A DNA stretch of 13,857 nucleotides from Vulcanimicrobiia bacterium (GTDB taxonomy: Bacteria; Vulcanimicrobiota; Vulcanimicrobiia; Vulcanimicrobiales; Vulcanimicrobiaceae), in NCBI GenBank assembly GCA_025451135.1, contig JANWKW010000144.1, positions 1 through 13,857 of the forward strand, given 5' to 3'. Position 1 is the first letter of the stretch, and each line of letters starts with the position of its first letter. Below, one piece after another: positions 12,618-13,857 of the stretch. The position numbers and the translations under genes are program-made. Under the pieces are notes generated by a model. It saw only the letters and a program-made list of their open reading frames with translations. It was not told where the DNA came from and did not search any database.

Positions 12618-13711
12618 TGAAGGTCTGGCACATCGCGGTCTTGGTCGGGCTCGGACTCGCGTTCGACGCGTGGCGGCCGGGCCAGCTCGGCGGTCTGTTC
12701 CAGTTCGCGACGCTCACCGTCTTCTTGCCTGCGCTGATCTTCGAAGCCGCCTGGAGCCTCGATCTTCCGACCATGCGCCGCGCCTGGAGACCGATCGTGC
12801 TGCTGGCCGTCCCCGGCGTCGCGGTGACGGCCCTGATCGTCGCAGCCGGCGCGCACTACCTGGGCGGGCTGGCGCTGCCGGTCGCGCTGCTGCTCGGAGC
12901 CGTCTTGAGCGCGACCGATCCGATCGCGGTCGTCGCGATCTTCCGTCGCCTGAGCGTGCCGAAAGAACTCGCGACCATCGTGGAGAGCGAGTCGCTGCTC
13001 AACGACGCCGTCGCGGTGGTGGTCTACCGCGCCGTCCTGGCGGCCGTGGTCGCGACGCTGTCGACGGCAGCCACGCTGGGCGTGGCCGGTCACGCCGCCC
13101 TCGGCTCGGTGCTCGGGCTGCTGCTCGGCATCGGCGTCGGCCTGATCGCGATCCAAGCGTTGCGCCTGCGCGGCAATGTCGCGGTCCACACGCTTGCCAC
13201 GCTGATCGCCGCCTACGCCGCCTACGCGCTGGCCGAACACTACGGATGGTCGGGGATCTTCGCGGTGATCGCCTGCGGGATCACGATGGGCGAGTACGAG
13301 CGCCGGAACGACGCCGTCGCGACCGCCGACGGCGTCGAGCACATCTGGTCGTGGCTCTCGACGATCGCGAACGGCGCGCTGTTCTTCCTGATCGGCGCGT
13401 CGGTGGCGCTCCCGGACCTCGCCCGCGAGTGGCAGCCGATCCTCGCGACCCTGATAGCGGTCGCCATCGCGCGCATAGCGCTCGCCTACGGCCTCCTGGC
13501 GGTCGCGCCGCCGATGTTGCGCTCCTGGAAGACGGTCGTTCGCCTCGCCGGCGTGCGCGGCGCACTCGCGCTGGCGCTGGCGCTCGCACTACCTTCGGCG
13601 CTCCCGGGCCGCATCGTCGCCATCGACGCGACCTTTGCCGTGGTGGTGGTCACGATCGTCATCGGCGCGCTGACCACGGAGCGCCGCATCGACCGGATGA
13701 CGCTGGAATAG
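12617..13711 (+). CDS. CPA1-family cation/proton antiporter, short form
   Basis: This is a membrane exchanger of the monovalent cation:proton antiporter-1 (NhaP/NHE-like) family, likely moving Na+ or K+ against protons. The 364 residues hold the family marks: FLPALIFEAAWSLD (36-49), ATDPIAVVAIFRRL with Asp101 (99-112), ESLLNDA with the Asn129-Asp130 ion site (125-131), and VRGALALALALALP with Arg314 (313-326). About ten membrane segments are visible. Compared with usual CPA1 proteins, the first membrane helix and the long cytosolic C-terminal domain are missing. The ATG shares one base with the radical SAM stop (TGATG). Upstream residues in this frame are not hydrophobic, so the short N-terminus seems real. 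It is the last gene of the tight cluster. Ion specificity cannot be read from sequence. Confidence 0.88.
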   Translation: MKVWHIAVLVGLGLAFDAWRPGQLGGLFQFATLTVFLPALIFEAAWSLDLPTMRRAWRPIVLLAVPGVAVTALIVAAGAHYLGGLALPVALLLGAVLSATDPIAVVAIFRRLSVPKELATIVESESLLNDAVAVVVYRAVLAAVVATLSTAATLGVAGHAALGSVLGLLLGIGVGLIAIQALRLRGNVAVHTLATLIAAYAAYALAEHYGWSGIFAVIACGITMGEYERRNDAVATADGVEHIWSWLSTIANGALFFLIGASVALPDLAREWQPILATLIAVAIARIALAYGLLAVAPPMLRSWKTVVRLAGVRGALALALALALPSALPGRIVAIDATFAVVVVTIVIGALTTERRIDRMTLE

Positions 13712-13789
13712 CCGAACGGTTCGTCCGACCGGCGGATGGCGGAGCGGTGACCCGCGGCCTAGGATAGAGGCGAGGGAACCGCACCCGTG

Positions 13790-13857
13790 ATGATGACGAA
13801 GAAGGACACGCGTGCGCTGGGATTCTTCCTGGCGGCGTACGTGCTGGTCGTTTGCGC
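13790..13857 (+). CDS. N-terminus of an unidentified membrane or exported protein (cut by the right edge)
   Basis: Only about 22 codons are present. They give MMTKKDTRALG followed by a hydrophobic run FFLAAYVLVVCA, which reads as a signal anchor or first membrane helix with positive charges on the inside. Three start codons stand in a row (GTG 13787, ATG 13790, ATG 13793). A GAGGG at 13772-13776 would serve the GTG or the first ATG. A TAGGAT at 13760-13765 could be a -10. The 75-bp gap after the antiporter suggests a new transcription unit. The family cannot be told from this fragment. Confidence 0.55.
   Translation, partial: MMTKKDTRALGFFLAAYVLVVC

Noticed and set aside
13712..13760. Terminator after the antiporter
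   Set aside because: Only four-base stems could be drawn and there is no T-run.
1..13857. Defence island, CRISPR, toxin-antitoxin or prophage
   Set aside because: No direct repeats, cas, recombinase or paired small toxin-like genes were seen; the Uma2 gene alone does not justify such a call.

Overview
The window is a high-GC bacterial chromosome segment, roughly two-thirds G+C by eye. It is almost wholly protein-coding, and NNC/NNG codons and GTG starts are common. No tRNA, rRNA, CRISPR array, insertion sequence or prophage gene was seen. The gene content is housekeeping: PlsY, Der, MiaB, MutS, MutL, MiaA, Hfq and DapF. MutL carries the endonuclease motif, so a MutH-free mismatch repair type is expected. 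Hfq has an IYKHAI..IAP C-terminal edge that resembles Firmicutes Hfq more than enterobacterial Hfq. A Uma2-family nuclease, a Tat-exported HiPIP and the overall base composition would suit a high-GC uncultured Terrabacteria-type lineage such as Eremiobacterota. That placement is a guess and not established here.

Layout: (1) 1-1918, minus strand: der followed by plsY, with the plsY start overlapping the der stop; plsY runs off the left edge. (2) 1969-3366, plus: miaB, head-to-head with der across about 50 bp. (3) 3363-3899, minus: a lone Uma2-family nuclease-fold gene, tail-to-tail with miaB. Their stop codons overlap in a CTAG, and a perfect 11-bp hairpin follows at once. (4) 4000-4804: a divergent pair, a small Sec-secreted protein of unknown function (minus) and a Tat-exported high-potential iron-sulfur protein (plus), sharing a 157-bp regulatory region. 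A plausible ECF-sigma promoter serves the secreted-protein gene. (5) 4868-13711, plus: a compact eight-gene cluster, mutS-mutL-miaA-hfq-dapF-GNAT-radical SAM-CPA1 antiporter, with junctions of +7, -4, +11, -4, -14, -4 and -1 bp. It looks like one transcription unit with translational coupling. (6) 13712-13857: a 75-bp gap and the N-terminus of an unidentified membrane or exported protein.

Functional links: MiaA makes i6A37 in tRNA and MiaB thiomethylates it to ms2i6A37, so both steps of the pathway are in the window although on separate transcription units. MutS and MutL form the mismatch-repair pair. The mutL-miaA-hfq order is the widely conserved one known from E. coli. DapF supplies meso-diaminopimelate. 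The least understood genes are the radical SAM enzyme and the GNAT coupled to it. Apart from those two, the secreted-protein/HiPIP pair and the Uma2 gene, the region is ordinary; I see no convincing novel defence or mobile system.
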